DNA from: Ruminococcus sp.
GTDB lineage: Bacteria; Bacillota; Clostridia; Oscillospirales; Acutalibacteraceae
DNA length: 49,572 bases
Assembly: GCA_017457155.1 (NCBI GenBank)
Contig: JAFTHZ010000021.1
Coordinates: 1 to 49,572 of the forward strand
Direction: 5' to 3'
The position numbers and the translations under genes were made by a program. Numbering within the stretch: the stretch's first letter is position 1; every line of letters begins with the position of its first letter. Positions 48,780 to 49,572 of this stretch are shown piece after piece. The notes beneath the pieces were generated by a model. That model was not told the DNA's origin. It ran no database searches and saw nothing but the letters and a program-made list of their open reading frames with translations.

Positions 48780-49572
48780 CTATTTGCATGAGTTTCTTAT
48801 TTCCAACTTGCAAGGGAGCTTTATTCTCATTGCGGTGGGCAAAGCTTTTAAACCGTCAGAAATGAGGCTGTTTACTATTGACACTCCATAGAATCCCATA
48901 GCGTATACAGGAGCGCTCATAGTTGTAAGAGAAGGATTGGTATAGCTTGCAATTTCGATATTGTCAAAGCCTATTATTGAGATATCATAAGGAACATTAT
49001 ATCCCTTGTCCTGCAATGCTCTCATTGCCCCAATAGCGATAGGATCACTAGCGGCGAAAATCGCGGTGGGCAAATCGCCCTTCTCTATCATCTCTGCCAT
49101 TGCTTTGTAGCCTGCTGAGATGTTGAATTCGCACATACCAATATAGTTTTCGTATTCGATGTTATGAGCAATACAAAAGTCTTTGAAAATATCAAATCTC
49201 TCATCTCTCAAAGCAGAATTGTCCTGAGGCGTTTCAATTCCTCCTAAGAAGCCTACTTTTTTGTGACCGAGATTATAAAGATATTCCATAGCAGTATTCA
49301 CTGCCTGACTAAAGTCGAGTGTTATCGATGTGATGTCAGTATCTTCCACAGGCATATCAAGAAAAACAAGATTTGGAGTTAAGTCCTTTAAATCTGAAAT
49401 TTCCTGTTTGCTGAACTTACCTATACATATAATACCGTCAACATCATTAAGTGCGTCAAGATAATCAATGTCAGTTTTGAATTTGCGAATGATGTTGATT
49501 TTATTCTTTGCACAACAGTCTTCAATACCGTGTCGCATTAAAAGATAGTATTGGTCTTCCATCTCCTGAACC
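48780..49572 (-). CDS. LacI/GalR-family regulator, ligand domain (partial)
   Basis: Runs off the right edge; the frame stays open to the last base, so the N-terminal HTH is outside. About 263 residues of periplasmic-binding-fold domain remain: INIIRKFKTDIDYL, DGIICIGKFSKQEI, LGHKKVGFLGGIETPQ, IFAASDPIAIGAMRALQDKG and ISIIGFDNIEIASYTNPSLTT. These are GalR/LacI hallmarks for sugar-sensing. Sugar unknown. It is intact next to the decayed element and probably marks where normal chromosome resumes. Confidence 0.9.
   Translation of the reverse strand, partial: VQEMEDQYYLLMRHGIEDCCAKNKINIIRKFKTDIDYLDALNDVDGIICIGKFSKQEISDLKDLTPNLVFLDMPVEDTDITSITLDFSQAVNTAMEYLYNLGHKKVGFLGGIETPQDNSALRDERFDIFKDFCIAHNIEYENYIGMCEFNISAGYKAMAEMIEKGDLPTAIFAASDPIAIGAMRALQDKGYNVPYDISIIGFDNIEIASYTNPSLTTMSAPVYAMGFYGVSIVNSLISDGLKALPTAMRIKLPCKLEIRNSCK

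Overview
The window looks like chromosomal DNA of a gut or rumen Clostridia, most likely a Ruminococcus-like member of the Oscillospiraceae. This is inferred from several features together: a type I dockerin on a secreted hydrolase, a cohesin-like lipoprotein, a bile-salt-hydrolase-type enzyme, a trimeric [FeFe]-hydrogenase operon, a T-box before trpB, low-to-moderate GC, strong AAGGAGG ribosome sites, and frequent TTG/GTG starts. No species-level marker (rRNA) is present.

Layout. 0-7.3 kb is cell-envelope: an alpha/beta hydrolase, a two-gene polysaccharide/teichoic-acid ABC exporter followed by an IspD/TarI-type cytidylyltransferase, then an operon of a UbiA-type prenyltransferase, a GT-C membrane glycosyltransferase and a secreted protein with a KPVIYLYP motif. 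7.3-7.9 kb holds tRNA-Leu(CAG) followed on its own strand by two tandem 224-bp units; a third copy lies at 46.1 kb. 8-11.4 kb: DegV and a BlaI/BlaR1-like sensor operon. 11.4-15.9 kb (minus): a five-gene operon of one cohesin-like lipoprotein, three tandem cyclophilin lipoproteins and a HAD phosphatase. 16-23.7 kb: S1-domain protein, RmuC, a membrane-bound XRE regulator, hemolysin III, then two GT8 glycosyltransferases coupled to two PlsC-like acyltransferases. 23.7-28.2 kb: Trp T-box plus trpB, a GNAT, a nicotinamidase-like hydrolase plus NadE, and a DMT transporter. 28.3-31.1 kb (minus): TrkH/TrkA potassium uptake.

31.6-39.9 kb (minus) is the metabolic centrepiece. It is a ten-gene operon with the three electron-bifurcating-type hydrogenase subunits (NuoE-like, NuoF-like, HydA) at its ends. 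Between them lie a second H-cluster-like iron-sulfur protein, two stand-alone GHKL ATPases, two DRTGG-like small proteins, a PHP-family phosphoesterase and an extra [2Fe-2S] thioredoxin-fold protein. Upstream are a Rex-like operator and a second near-perfect 18-bp dyad. I read this as a candidate redox/H2 signalling module built into a hydrogenase operon.

40.1-46.1 kb carries TrmO, an XRE regulator, a dockerin-bearing serine hydrolase, a possible 390-nt minus-strand RNA, a bile-salt-hydrolase family enzyme and a collagen-like BclA-type surface protein. 46.3-48.4 kb is a decayed conjugative element: a DinG-type helicase tail, a truncated serine recombinase, a VirD4/TraG tail and a frameshifted HTH gene. 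The window ends inside a LacI-family regulator.
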